Shown here: positions 21,401 to 28,564 of the stretch, in pieces | How positions within the stretch are numbered: position 1 is the first letter of the stretch | How the letters are laid out: each line of letters starts with the position of its first letter | Assembly: GCA_902628835.1 (NCBI GenBank) | Contig: CACOPD010000002.1 | Coordinates: forward strand, 204,218-268,217 | Origin: an uncultured Alphaproteobacteria bacterium | Lineage (GTDB): Bacteria > Pseudomonadota > Alphaproteobacteria > HIMB59 > GCA-002718135 | DNA length: 64,000 bases | Direction: 5' to 3' | Translations under genes and position numbers: made by a program | Notes under the pieces: model-generated | The model's database searches: none | Told to the model about the DNA's origin: nothing | The model's input: only the letters and a program-made list of their open reading frames with translations

Positions 21401-22673
21401 TTCTAATTCTTTTGGTCAATTAACTTACTCAGTGAGTGGTTTACCAGCTGGATTAACTATAAATTCTAATGGTAAGGTTACCGGTATTGTTACTCAAGGT
21501 ACTTATACATTTACTGTTACAGCTACTGATGGTGGTAATCTATCTACTCAACAAACATTTACTCTAGAAGTGGCTAAAAGTAATGACGTTGATGCAGTTC
21601 CTGAAAAACTAAAAATTAATAAGAAAAATATTGAGAAAAAAGTAAAAAATAAAACTGTTGTATTTAAAGAAAGATCAGTTGTAGAAGTTGCTAATCTTGA
21701 AGTTGCCAAAGATTATTCATTTAATGGAGGAATGCGTGTAGTTGATGTAGCAGTTGAAGATTTAAGTAATAATAATACTGATGATCCTACACCAATGAGT
21801 AAAAGTTTTCTTAACGAAGGGACTATTTTAGGTTTTGCTATTGGTGATGATTACAAAATTAATGTTAAGCAATATACAGCAACAATGGAAAATGGTTCAG
21901 CTGTTCCTGATTGGGTAAAAGTAGATCCAAAAACTGGTCAAACTCTAGTTCAGTTTCCTGACAATATATATTCAATTGATATAAAAATTATTGCAATTGA
22001 TAAAGATAATACAACAAGAGAAATAGATCTTACTCTTGATCAATCATCAATAAAGCCAGATAAAAGTTTGAAAAGAAGTTTAGAAAACTTTATTGATAGA
22101 AGTTCCACACTAAAATCAGAAGTATTTATTGATAATAATGGAAAGATGCAATTAAATGCTCTTAATAAAAATCAAATTGATCTAAACAGAACAGCTAATC
22201 TTAATAATAGTGAAATTGTAGATATCGAGAACAATTCTAATAACAATTCTTCTCTATCGACTTTAAAATTAGCATCAATTGATAAAAATTTAGATAAAAT
22301 TACAGTTAAGATAGCTGATGATAAAAGAAATCAAGTTGTAAAGTATTCATTAAGTATACCTGAACAAGGTTTGACTATAGGTAATCAAATACCAAACTGG
22401 CTTAAGATTAATGCTGAAACTGGTGAAATAGAAGCTACACCTCCACAAGGTTTAGATAATATTAAGTTACAAATTATTGCTGAAGATGAAGATGGTACTT
22501 TACGAACATTAGAAGTAGATCTAGATTTATCGTCTAATGATCAATCAAAATTACCTAATAAAACTATAATAGATAACGAATTAGAAAAGTTTGCTTCTCT
22601 ACAGGACCAAATTCATGTTAAATACAATGATTATGAAAATTATGGAGATAAAATTGTTAAAGTTGCTAGCTAG
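12471..22673 (+). CDS. giant LEPR/DUF4347/VCBS-repeat surface protein
   Basis: A 3400-residue acidic repeat protein, likely an exported adhesin. Residues 19-28 are LEPRIMFDGA, the motif of the LEPR-XLL class of large exported proteins. Residues about 65-225 form a DUF4347 domain with HIVGHAN (His125) and LFYGCNLAKG (Cys168). A unique beta-rich region follows to about 443. Nineteen VCBS-type repeats, mostly of about 128 residues, span about 443-2941 with a NDTD.VNEDATVTKT start and TYGTLTIGADGSYTYVADQ core. A cadherin/Ig-like domain (AGLTINSNGKVTG) follows, then a Lys-rich linker and two more such domains (VPDWVKVDPKTGQ, IPNWLKINAETGE). No Sec signal peptide and no RTX nonapeptides were seen. 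It starts the operon that continues with three adaptor genes; its end overlaps the first. Confidence 0.9.
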   Translation: MHQKTPKQLVNSGLKFQALEPRIMFDGAAVFTGVEALDQIENQNTSQIQNDINQNDSVEVLLKNKDTKKEIVFIDKGVDDYQSIVNSIDSSKSIYLIDTQENGFEKIQDVLSNQTDVDAIHIVGHANVGQVVLGNSVLNAETINSFKSNLESIGESLTKDGDILFYGCNLAKGEQGKLFVQQIGNITQADIAASDDITGEGGDWDLEKKYGIVETKGIQVVDYKHSLLQNGISSLTGFVENTGTNLRAGTSDGGHAAAASNHTDGNKPFVITLERENINSGTFNFYKVNSLSTGFEENNSGVQTAGPDITSNTTTVDASSTPMNSYYVYATENSGRNDVREVTFENEILGVWFNMSNVIEYSGVDKSSGSYHTISEHGSGSQNAWSTEKLKWEWGTSVTDSSKPSGHKSDWFGVDTDSNTLYVGFNNGSQHGDIIRVFTAAASNQAPVAVNDTDSVNEDATVTKTGSQNDVLNDDSDPDGDTITVTQIKHSTTSNSAVSGSTTYSNGTSVTGTYGTLTIGADGSYTYVADQSAADDLDAGDTATDVFTYTISDTVDTATATLTITVTGINDAPVAVDDTDSVAEDATVTKTESQNDVLNDDTDADDSASLTVTQIKKDGGSNSAVSSGSTYNSSGTSVTGTYGTLTIGADGSYTYVADQSAADDLDAGDTETDTFVYTLSDGTDTDTANLVITVTGVNDTPSAQNDVGVINEGETLTVTNGSNPVLSGSYDATGENSGDLMDTNSSSHKDSDPDDSPTLRISAIQPSGGSSSSVASGSSYNSSATSVTGSYGTLTIGADGSYAYAANDSISGFDANETLTDTFTYTLSDEHDATDTATLTITLLGQDNEGPTGVNNTNAVNEDATVTVTNGTSGVTGDVLINDTDPEGDGLTVTKIKKSGGSDSNVSSGSSYNSSGTSVTGTYGTLTIGADGSYTYVADQAAADALDAGDTEDDVFVYTLSDGNGGTDTANITITVTGINDDPVAVNDTDSVNEDATVTKTGAQDDVLNDDTDADASASLTVTKIRPNGGSDSTVSSGSTYNSSGRSVTGTYGTLTIGADGSYTYVADQDAADELDASDAVTDVFVYTVSDGTTPVTATLTITVTGVNDAPVAVNDTDAVNEDATVTKTGSQNDVLNDDTDADDSASLSVTAIQPSGGSSSNVSSGSSYNSSGTSVTGTYGTLVIGADGSYTYTADQSAADALDAGDTATDVFTYTLSDGTATDTATLTITVTGINDAPDAIDDTDSVNEDATVTKTGSQNDVLNDDTDADDSASLTVTQIKKDGGSNSAVSSSSTYNSNFTSVTGTYGTLKIGADGSYTYVADQAAADALDASDTVTDVFVYTISDGTDTDSANLTITVTGVNDDPVAVDDTDAVDENETVTKTNSQDDVLNDDTDADDSASLTVTQIKKNGGSNSAVSSGSSYNSSGTSVTGTYGTLTIGADGSYTYVADQAAADALDAGDTETDVFVYTVSDGTSTDTANLTITVTGVNNTPIAQNDVGVITEDSTLTVANGANANETNDAGSTFNASGEHSGDVLDTSSSSHQDSDADESAVLVVSQIKKTEGDNSTVSSGSSYNSNGTSVTGTYGTLTIGADGSYTYVADQAAADSIALNESQDDVFVYTMTDGTETVSANLTITVLGTNDNPTAQDDVGVINEGGTLTVQNGDNANVSGSYDANGENSGDVIDTTSSSHKDTDLDTSDTLSITKIKKSGGSDSNVSSGSSYNSSGTAVTGTYGTLTIGADGSYKYVAQSDIAGLNDGATVTDTFTYTLSDGTATTTADITITVIGGAASNNSPSAVNDTDAVNEDATITKTGAQDDVLNDDSDSDGDTITVNQIQPSGGSASSVSAGSTYDSSGTSVTGTYGTLTIGADGSYTYVADQSAADDLDASDTATDTFTYRITDGTATDTATLTITVTGVNDTPSAVDDTDAVNEDATITKTGSQDDVLNDDTDADDDDTFSVTAIQPSGGSSSSVSSGSSYNSSGTSVTGTYGTLTIGADGSYTYVADQSAADALDASDTATDVFTYTISDGDATDTATLTITVTGINDDPVAVDDTDSVNEDATVTKTGSQNDVLNDDTDADDSSSVTVTQIKKDGGSNSAVNSGSTYDSSGTSVTGTYGTLTIGADGSYTYVADQSAADDLDAGDTATDVFVYTVSDGTSTDTANLTITVTGINDDPAAVNDTDSVNEDATVTKTGSQDDVLNDDTDADDSASLVVTNIQPSGGSSSTVSSSTTYSNGTSVTGTYGTLTIGADGSYTYVADQDAADALDASDTATDVFTYTLSDGTATDTATLTITVTGINDDPVAVNDTDAVNEDATITKTGSEDDVLNDDTDADDSSSVTVTQIKKDGGSNSAVSSGSTYNSSGTSVTGTYGTLTIGADGSYTYVADQSAADDLDAGDTETDVFVYTVSDGTTTQTANLTITVTGVNDTPTAVDDTDAVNEDATITKTGSQDDVLNDDTDADDSASLNVSAIQPSGGSSSTVSSGTTYSNGTSVTGTYGTLTIGADGSYTYVADQAAADALDASDTATDVFTYTLSDGTATDTATLTITVTGVNDTPVAVDDTDSVNEDATVTKTSSEDDVLNDDTDADDSSSVTVTQIKKDGGSNSAVSSGSSYNSSGTSVTGTYGTLTIGADGSYTYVADQSAADDLDAGDQVTDVFTYTVSDGSVTDTANITITVTGVNDTPSATNDTDSVNEDETVTKTGAQDDLLNDDSDADDSASLSITNISHSNGNTGTVASSSTYASNGTQIVGTYGTLTVGADGSYTYTADQDAADSIADGSSETDVFTYTLSDGSATDTATITITVSGADNEVSGVNDTGAVDDDSTLSVGNQSAGVLSNDTDNGSAALSVGEASVSAIRTGRESASGTDGTIGSALVGTYGSLTLNSDGTYDYTANTDAAEALAPTQTAVDYFTYTISDGTSTDTAELQITVTGINDAPTSTTPATIFATENQSVIIQTKTFFSDPDPSSNSFGQLTYSVSGLPAGLTINSNGKVTGIVTQGTYTFTVTATDGGNLSTQQTFTLEVAKSNDVDAVPEKLKINKKNIEKKVKNKTVVFKERSVVEVANLEVAKDYSFNGGMRVVDVAVEDLSNNNTDDPTPMSKSFLNEGTILGFAIGDDYKINVKQYTATMENGSAVPDWVKVDPKTGQTLVQFPDNIYSIDIKIIAIDKDNTTREIDLTLDQSSIKPDKSLKRSLENFIDRSSTLKSEVFIDNNGKMQLNALNKNQIDLNRTANLNNSEIVDIENNSNNNSSLSTLKLASIDKNLDKITVKIADDKRNQVVKYSLSIPEQGLTIGNQIPNWLKINAETGEIEATPPQGLDNIKLQIIAEDEDGTLRTLEVDLDLSSNDQSKLPNKTIIDNELEKFASLQDQIHVKYNDYENYGDKIVKVAS
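13798..21294 (+). repeat. 19-copy VCBS coding repeat array
   Basis: Nineteen tandem coding repeats, usually about 384 bases. Copies 3, 9 and 10 carry a longer variant (QNDVGVI start and a GENSGD-type insert). Some distant copies are nearly identical at DNA level: 16875-16933 and 18936-18994 share 59 identical bases, which suggests recent recombination or gene conversion. Asp-rich loops suggest calcium binding. Confidence 0.92.
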
Positions 22674-23370
22674 TTTTATTTTAATATTTTCTTTATTTAC
22701 CAGCTATGCTTTTGCTGAAGAGAGAGAATCACGAGCATTAGTTGTAGCCTCACAACAAGCAGTTCTATCAAGCGAATTAGCGGCAAAAATTGATAATATT
22801 CCTGTTAAAGAAATGCAGCGTTTTAAAAAGGGTGATCTCTTAATTCAATTTGATTGTAGTTTATACGAAGCACAAAAAGATGTTGTAAGTGCAAACGCGA
22901 ATAGTGCTTTAATTAAAGTGGAAAGTGATGAGCAAATGTTTCAAATGCGTACAATAGGTAAATATGACCTTGAGCTTTCCAAATCAGAATATGAAAAAGC
23001 AAAAGCAGAATTACTGATCGCCGAACTAAATTTAAAAAGATGTAAGATTTCTGCACCATTTGATGGAGCGGTAGAAGAAATTCTTGTCAATACATTTGAA
23101 ACAATTCAGCCTCAAGTTGAGTTAATGAAAATAATTCAAACAGATGTTTTAGAATTAGAAATGGTTGTATCAAGTGAATGGATTTCATGGCTCACTATTG
23201 GACACCCAATAGTTGTATATATTGATGAAATTCAAAAAGAATTTAATGCTACCGTAAGCGGTATAGGTGCAAACGTAGATCCGGTAAGTCAAACAATACA
23301 GTTAAAAGGTACAATTACCGATGCTAGTCCTGCTCTTCTTGCTGGAATGAGTGGTCGAGTTTTATTTTGA
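22633..23370 (+). CDS. periplasmic adaptor (HlyD/AcrA-like membrane fusion protein)
   Basis: A short adaptor of about 245 residues. An N-terminal signal sequence (KLLKLLASFILIFSLFTSYAFA) is followed by a lipoyl-type half motif VVASQQAVLSSELAAKIDNI and KGDLLIQFDCSLYEAQ. A helical hairpin comes next, then the second lipoyl half RCKISAPFDGAVEEILVN and a beta-barrel segment. Adaptors of this kind bridge an inner-membrane component and a TolC-type channel. The ORF track starts at 22591 inside the giant gene; ATG at 22633 or 22642 gives a proper signal peptide. It overlaps the giant gene by about 40 bases and the next gene by 4 bases, so the genes are tightly coupled. Confidence 0.85.
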   Translation: MKIMEIKLLKLLASFILIFSLFTSYAFAEERESRALVVASQQAVLSSELAAKIDNIPVKEMQRFKKGDLLIQFDCSLYEAQKDVVSANANSALIKVESDEQMFQMRTIGKYDLELSKSEYEKAKAELLIAELNLKRCKISAPFDGAVEEILVNTFETIQPQVELMKIIQTDVLELEMVVSSEWISWLTIGHPIVVYIDEIQKEFNATVSGIGANVDPVSQTIQLKGTITDASPALLAGMSGRVLF

Positions 23371-24698
23371 GCGAAGACAAGTTAACTCGTCTTTCTCGTA
23401 TTTTTTCATTCGAAAAAAAATTACGTGAAGCCAAAAATATGTTTGAGCTTCGATACATCATAACAAATGAATTAAGAACAATTAGCCCATATGTATTTGC
23501 TTTTTTTGGAGAATGGAAAAGCAAAAATAAATTCAAAATAGAGACTGTATCTGATGTCACCGTTGTTGAAAGAACTTCGCCAACAGTTGCTTTAATCCAG
23601 AAATTAATGAGAAAAAAAATAAGTGACACTTCTTATGAAGTGCACAATTTTACATCTGACCCAAAAACTCTATCACCAGCAAAGGGAGAAAAACCGATGC
23701 CTTCAAATTTTTTATGGGTCCCATGTTTCTCGGCTCAAAAAGGACCTGAAGCTGCAATGTTGCTGTGTCGTGAAGATGAATGGAATGAAGAAGAAATAGA
23801 ATTTATAAAACATTTAAGTTCGACAATAGGGCATGCTTTTGGCTCTCTATCAAAAAACAATAGTTTTATTAGCTTTAAATTTTTGCGTAGTTCATTTTTA
23901 CAAACTGTTATATTTTTTGCTCTAATTGCAAGTATGTTTATACCTGTTGAAATATCAACAATTGGAAAAATGGAAATAATCCCTAAAGAACCAAATTATA
24001 TTAACTCACCTTTAAACGCTGTAGCCCAAAAAGTTTTGATTGAAAACAACGAAGCTATTGAAATCAATCAACCAATTATACAACTTGAAAAAACAGAGTT
24101 GCAAAATGATTATGAATTATCAATTCAAGAATTAAGAATAATTGAGACTGAATTGTTACAGGCTCAACAGTCTTCTTTTAATAGTTCGGAAGATAAAGCG
24201 TTGCTCGCAAGACTACAGGGGCAAATAAAATTAGCAAAAGAAAAAACTCTTTATCAAAAAATTTTACTTGATAAAACTTTGGTTACTTCACCTGCTAATG
24301 GTATAGCTATTCTAAAAGATAAATCTCTCATTATTGGTAAGCCTTTTCAAATTGGAGAGACAATAATGATGATAGCAGATCCAAATAAAATTTTAGTAGA
24401 GATTATGGTTCCTGTAAAAGACTCTATTACCATTAAAAGAGATGCAAGAGTGAATATCTATTTAGATTCAGATCCACTTAATGTTTTAGAGGCAAGAGTA
24501 ATTAAATTTTCTTACGAACCAGAAATGACATCCCAGAATATATTAGCTTACCGTGTTACAGCTAAGCTTATTGCAGATAATATAAATCCAAGAATTGGAT
24601 TAAGAGGTTCAGCAAAAATTTATGGTGATCAAGTTAGACTCTATTTTTATCTTTTTCGAAAACCAATTATTTTCCTTCGACAAACATTTGGTCTATAA
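23367..24698 (+). CDS. GAF-like domain plus HlyD adaptor
   Basis: A 443-residue two-part protein. Residues about 10-165 look like a GAF-type cytoplasmic sensor domain (FLWVPCFSAQKGPEAAMLLCR, WNEEEIEFIKHLSSTIGHAF). One membrane segment follows at about 175-195 (FLQTVIFFALIASMFIPV), then a periplasmic HlyD-like part with lipoyl halves INSPLNAVAQKVLIENNEAI and KTLVTSPANGIAILKDKSLI around a coiled-coil hairpin. The start is TTG, overlapping the previous stop as TTGA. This topology puts a possible signal-sensing domain in the cytoplasm linked to a periplasmic adaptor. The GAF ligand is unknown. The next gene starts with no gap. Confidence 0.8.
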   Translation: MSEDKLTRLSRIFSFEKKLREAKNMFELRYIITNELRTISPYVFAFFGEWKSKNKFKIETVSDVTVVERTSPTVALIQKLMRKKISDTSYEVHNFTSDPKTLSPAKGEKPMPSNFLWVPCFSAQKGPEAAMLLCREDEWNEEEIEFIKHLSSTIGHAFGSLSKNNSFISFKFLRSSFLQTVIFFALIASMFIPVEISTIGKMEIIPKEPNYINSPLNAVAQKVLIENNEAIEINQPIIQLEKTELQNDYELSIQELRIIETELLQAQQSSFNSSEDKALLARLQGQIKLAKEKTLYQKILLDKTLVTSPANGIAILKDKSLIIGKPFQIGETIMMIADPNKILVEIMVPVKDSITIKRDARVNIYLDSDPLNVLEARVIKFSYEPEMTSQNILAYRVTAKLIADNINPRIGLRGSAKIYGDQVRLYFYLFRKPIIFLRQTFGL

Positions 24699-26801
24699 AT
24701 GTTAACACCATCTATTAGAGAAGATTTACAATTATTTGAGGGTACACCATTGGAAGATGGCTCTCCAACTTGGTTACTATTTGATACTTTAACAAATAAA
24801 TATTTTACAATAGGATTAAATGCATTCCGATTACTCAATTATTGGAATGCCGATGTAGATACTAAAACTTTTATAAAAAATGTTGAACAAAAAGGAGTTA
24901 ATTTAAAAGAAGAAGAATTGAGTGATTTTATTTCTTTTTTAAAAGTAAATGATCTTATATCTCATCATAATTCTGAAGATACAAAATTCTTAATTGAAAA
25001 ATATAAAAATCAGAAAAAACATTTCATTTTATCAATAATTCATAATTACTTATTCTTTAAAATCCCTCTATTAAAACCAGATACTTTTTTAGATAGCACT
25101 TTAATGTTAGCGAAAATAATTGGTTCAAAATTAGTTCGTTATATTGTCTATGTTTTAGGTTTAATTGGTATTTATTTTGTAATTCAAAATTGGGATCAAT
25201 TTATAAATACTTTTCTTTATTTTTTTAATTGGAATGGATTTATATTTTATGCTTTTTCACTTGTATTAGTAAAAGCAATTCATGAATTTGGTCATGCATA
25301 TGTTGCTAAGAACTATGGATGCAATGTAAACTCTATGGGCATTGCATTCCTTGTCTTTTTTCCTTTTTTATATACGGATAACACTAATGCCTGGAGGTTG
25401 AGAGATTATAGTAACAGATTACGTATTAATTTTGCAGGGATTTCAACAGAATTACACCTTGCTTTATTGGCAACTTTTTTTTGGTCTATTTTAGAGCCAG
25501 GCACATTAAAAAGTATAGCATTTTTTATTGCTACTACAAGCTGGGTTTCTTCTTTATTGATAAACATAAGCCCTTTTATGAGGTTTGATGGATATTACGT
25601 TTTGGCAGATTTTTTAAGAGTAGAAAATTTACAACCACGTGCTTTCTCGCTTGCTAAATGGAAATTAAGACAAATTATTTTTGGTCTTAATCACGAACAA
25701 CCAGAGAAAATGAATGCTAATAAAATAAATTTTTTAATTTTTTATGCTTGGTCAACATGGATATACCGTTTCTTTTTATTTATTGGGATCGCAATATTAG
25801 TTTACCATTACACATTTAAAGTATTAGGAATTATTTTATTTGTTGTAGAAATAATATGGTTTATTTGTCTTCCTATTTACAGAGAAATGGCTTTATGGTG
25901 GAAAATGCGCAGCGATATTGGCCTCTCTTTTAATTTTATTAGAACTATATTATTTATTTTAGTCTTATTTTTCCTATTCTTTTATCCTTGGAAAAATTAT
26001 CAAAAAATTCCAGCTATTCTCCAATCAGAAAATTTTATATCAATATATGCTCCTGAAGAAGCACAAATAAAAAGAGTGCATATTAAAGAGGGTGACAAGG
26101 TCCAAAAAGATCAACTTCTTATTGAGTTAATTTCACCATTACTAAATTACAAAATTAATCAAACAATTGGAAATCTTGAATTAGCTGACTTACAAATTAA
26201 TAATGCATTAAAAAGTAAAACAAATAGAGAGCAATTATTATCACTTAGAAGTAAAAAAAATAAATTAGAAACTGAAATTTTGAATCATAATAAAATAAAA
26301 TCATCTTTAAACATTAGAGCGCCTTTCAATGCTGAAATTACCTTTTTAGAAAAGTTTAAGAAAGACCAATGGGTTAATCAAGAAGATCCTTTGCTATCTC
26401 TAGTTGATAAAGATACACAAACAATTTTTGCTTTTATTTCTGAAAAAAATATTGCAAAAATAGATCAAACAAAAGATTTATTTTTTATTAGTTCACACAT
26501 AGATAGTCCTAAAATTCCATTATCAATTAAATCTATAAGTAAATCACCAGTAAATAATTTTAATCTCTATCCAATTGTAACATCATTGTATAGCGGCCCT
26601 ATTGCTGCAAGAGAAAATTCTAGTTCAGACATAATATCTGAACAAGCCTATTATCTAATAAGTATGAACTTAGTAGGGGATATAACTAAAGTGGATCAGA
26701 AAATGCTAGGTTCAGTGAATATAGCAATTTATCCAACTAGTTTTGCAGAACGAATTTATAAGTATGTTTATGCTGTCTTAATTAGAGAATTAAGTTTTTG
26801 A
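24699..26801 (+). CDS. PqqD-like / M50 metalloprotease / HlyD fusion membrane protein
   Basis: A 700-residue fusion. Residues about 15-90 (PTWLLFDTLTNKYFTIGLNAF) resemble a PqqD-like winged fold. A polytopic M50 site-2-protease-like core follows at about 140-440, with the zinc motif HEFGH at residues 195-199 inside a membrane segment and the third-ligand motif FMRFDGYY with Asp297. Both motifs look intact. After a last membrane segment the periplasmic tail (about 440-700) is HlyD-like: IYAPEEAQIKRVHIKEGDKV and LNIRAPFNAEITFLEKF around a helical hairpin. It is the last adaptor gene of the operon. No ATPase is present, so this protein may be the inner-membrane core. Whether it cleaves the giant protein or only moves it is unknown. 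Confidence 0.83.
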   Translation: MLTPSIREDLQLFEGTPLEDGSPTWLLFDTLTNKYFTIGLNAFRLLNYWNADVDTKTFIKNVEQKGVNLKEEELSDFISFLKVNDLISHHNSEDTKFLIEKYKNQKKHFILSIIHNYLFFKIPLLKPDTFLDSTLMLAKIIGSKLVRYIVYVLGLIGIYFVIQNWDQFINTFLYFFNWNGFIFYAFSLVLVKAIHEFGHAYVAKNYGCNVNSMGIAFLVFFPFLYTDNTNAWRLRDYSNRLRINFAGISTELHLALLATFFWSILEPGTLKSIAFFIATTSWVSSLLINISPFMRFDGYYVLADFLRVENLQPRAFSLAKWKLRQIIFGLNHEQPEKMNANKINFLIFYAWSTWIYRFFLFIGIAILVYHYTFKVLGIILFVVEIIWFICLPIYREMALWWKMRSDIGLSFNFIRTILFILVLFFLFFYPWKNYQKIPAILQSENFISIYAPEEAQIKRVHIKEGDKVQKDQLLIELISPLLNYKINQTIGNLELADLQINNALKSKTNREQLLSLRSKKNKLETEILNHNKIKSSLNIRAPFNAEITFLEKFKKDQWVNQEDPLLSLVDKDTQTIFAFISEKNIAKIDQTKDLFFISSHIDSPKIPLSIKSISKSPVNNFNLYPIVTSLYSGPIAARENSSSDIISEQAYYLISMNLVGDITKVDQKMLGSVNIAIYPTSFAERIYKYVYAVLIRELSF

Positions 26802-28025
26802 TTTTAAATTATTATAACTAACCCCAATCATTAGAAATAATCCTAAACTTAATAACAGTATTGAAAAACCAAAACCAACTCGCTGAGATATTAAAAATGT
26901 TAAAGCAGAAGCCAAAATTGGACCTAAAAAAGCTGTAATTTTACCAGATAGAGTAAATATTCCAAAACTAAAACTTTGTCTGTTATTATCAGTTAAATTA
27001 GCCATAACAACTCTGCTTGAGCTTTGAAGTGGACCCGTAAAAAAAGTAGCTATTATCACATATAATATAAACATTGATTGATTTGTATTTATGGAAATTA
27101 ATAAGATTAAAAAAATTACAATAGTCAAAGTTAAAATTATCGTTAATTTATCATTTTTAATTAAATATCCAAATAAGTAACAACCTATTGCACCACTGAT
27201 GTTAGCTTGTAGTCCAAGAACTAATATTTGTTGTAAAGATAAGCCCATTACAGAAGTTCCAAAAATACCTATCGTAGTAGTAATAATAACTAAACCATCA
27301 ATATAAAAAAGCCTCGCTAATAAAAAACGCCCAGTGTTAGTTAATTTATCTTTCCAAATTAAAGATTTAATTTCAACAAAGGTATGGTGTGTGTATTTTT
27401 CAGCAATATTATTAATTTTAGACAAAAACAATAATGGCAAAGCAAAAAGTAAAAACCAGAAAGCTAATACTATATGCACAAAACGAATATGATCAAAATT
27501 TTCTTTATTCAAATTAAAAATATTTTTTTCAGGTAAAATAAAAAATTGTAAAAGTAAGAAAAAAATTATGACTCCACCAATAAATCCAGAGCCAAAACCA
27601 ACTCCTGAACCTAAAGTAAGATTAGTAGGATAGCAGTCTTTTAGAGTAGCATTATAAAAACTATTAGAAATCTCGTAAGTAATTCCACTAATAAATAAAA
27701 CTAATAAGGCATAGTAAGTGTAACTTGATGAAGGTTTTATTAGAAAAAAGCTACCAATTGCAATAACACAAAATATTGAAAATAATCTTAAAAAAAATAC
27801 TTTTCCATTTTCTCTACTATCTGCAATTTTTCCAAGGTATGGCATTACTATACCAACTATTATACCGGTAATACCAATTGTGAATTGCCATAGAGCTGTA
27901 CCATATTGAGGATCATCAACTACGTTGTTTACAAAATAACTTGATGTTAGGGCTGCGATGACAATCATTGGAAATACGGAGTTTCCAACATCATATAATG
28001 AAAATGATAATAATTTGTTCATCAA
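26790..28025 (-). CDS. UMF1/Atg22-like MFS transporter
   Basis: A 411-residue protein with about 12 membrane segments. The opening LLSFSLYDVGNSVFPMIVI and the ISNSFYNATLKDCYP segment resemble the UMF1 (Atg22-like) branch of the major facilitator superfamily. The substrate is unknown. It converges on the M50 fusion gene with a 12-base overlap of the 3' ends and follows the winged-helix regulator after only 6 bases, so the two form an operon. Its place beside the secretion genes and under the shared palindrome suggests a link, but this is inference. Confidence 0.78.
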   Translation of the reverse strand: MMNKLLSFSLYDVGNSVFPMIVIAALTSSYFVNNVVDDPQYGTALWQFTIGITGIIVGIVMPYLGKIADSRENGKVFFLRLFSIFCVIAIGSFFLIKPSSSYTYYALLVLFISGITYEISNSFYNATLKDCYPTNLTLGSGVGFGSGFIGGVIIFFLLLQFFILPEKNIFNLNKENFDHIRFVHIVLAFWFLLFALPLLFLSKINNIAEKYTHHTFVEIKSLIWKDKLTNTGRFLLARLFYIDGLVIITTTIGIFGTSVMGLSLQQILVLGLQANISGAIGCYLFGYLIKNDKLTIILTLTIVIFLILLISINTNQSMFILYVIIATFFTGPLQSSSRVVMANLTDNNRQSFSFGIFTLSGKITAFLGPILASALTFLISQRVGFGFSILLLSLGLFLMIGVSYNNLKSKT

Positions 28026-28031
28026 AATATT

Positions 28032-28547
28032 TTAATTTTTATTTTCTATACTTGAGATAGCTGAACTTTTTTTGTTCATATCTTTCATAAGCTCTTGTAA
28101 GAAACCTATGCTCTCCATATCTTGAATTAAGAAAGATAACTGTTTAAGTGTATGCACTGAAAAACTCTTAAGTATTTCTGAATATTTTTCAGTAAGCATA
28201 ATTCCTCCAGTATTATCTTTAACAAGTAGATTTAATGAAATTAATCTATTCACTCTACGTCTCACACTTTCTTTTGGTTGTTCTAATATATTAGCAATAC
28301 TTAAAATTGATAATTTGGATCGTTTAAAAATTTTTGTAATTTTTTCATCTTTTAGATTTGATAAATCTTTAATTGAAAGTGACTCAGAAAATTTTAAGTT
28401 ATAGCCTAATTGCGCAGCTACAGTATTTAGAACCATCATTTCATCAAAAGTTAGTTTTAATTTACCCACTCTTTTGTAATAATCAGTTAAAAACATTAAA
28501 AACGCATAACCTACGTTTGAAAATTCTTGGTTTGAGTCAATTCTCAT
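28032..28547 (-). CDS. winged-helix transcriptional regulator
   Basis: A 171-residue protein without a family I can name firmly. Residues about 90-145 read KLSILSIANILEQPKESVRRRVNRLISLNLLV followed by a wing and LTEKYSEIL, a winged helix-turn-helix of MarR/GntR-like layout. The N-terminal part is helical and could form a dimer interface or effector pocket. A palindrome (AAACCC-AAAAT-GGGTTT) lies 18 bases before its start and the same core lies before the giant gene, so it probably autoregulates and controls the secretion cluster. It heads a two-gene operon with the MFS carrier. Confidence 0.7.
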   Translation of the reverse strand: MRIDSNQEFSNVGYAFLMFLTDYYKRVGKLKLTFDEMMVLNTVAAQLGYNLKFSESLSIKDLSNLKDEKITKIFKRSKLSILSIANILEQPKESVRRRVNRLISLNLLVKDNTGGIMLTEKYSEILKSFSVHTLKQLSFLIQDMESIGFLQELMKDMNKKSSAISSIENKN

Positions 28548-28564
28548 AATATAATTCTAACAAT

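Noticed and set aside
21595-22673. Classical RTX type I secretion signal at the giant protein C-terminus
   Set aside because: I see no GGxGxDxxx nonapeptides in this part; the region holds cadherin/Ig-like domains and a Lys/Asn-rich linker.
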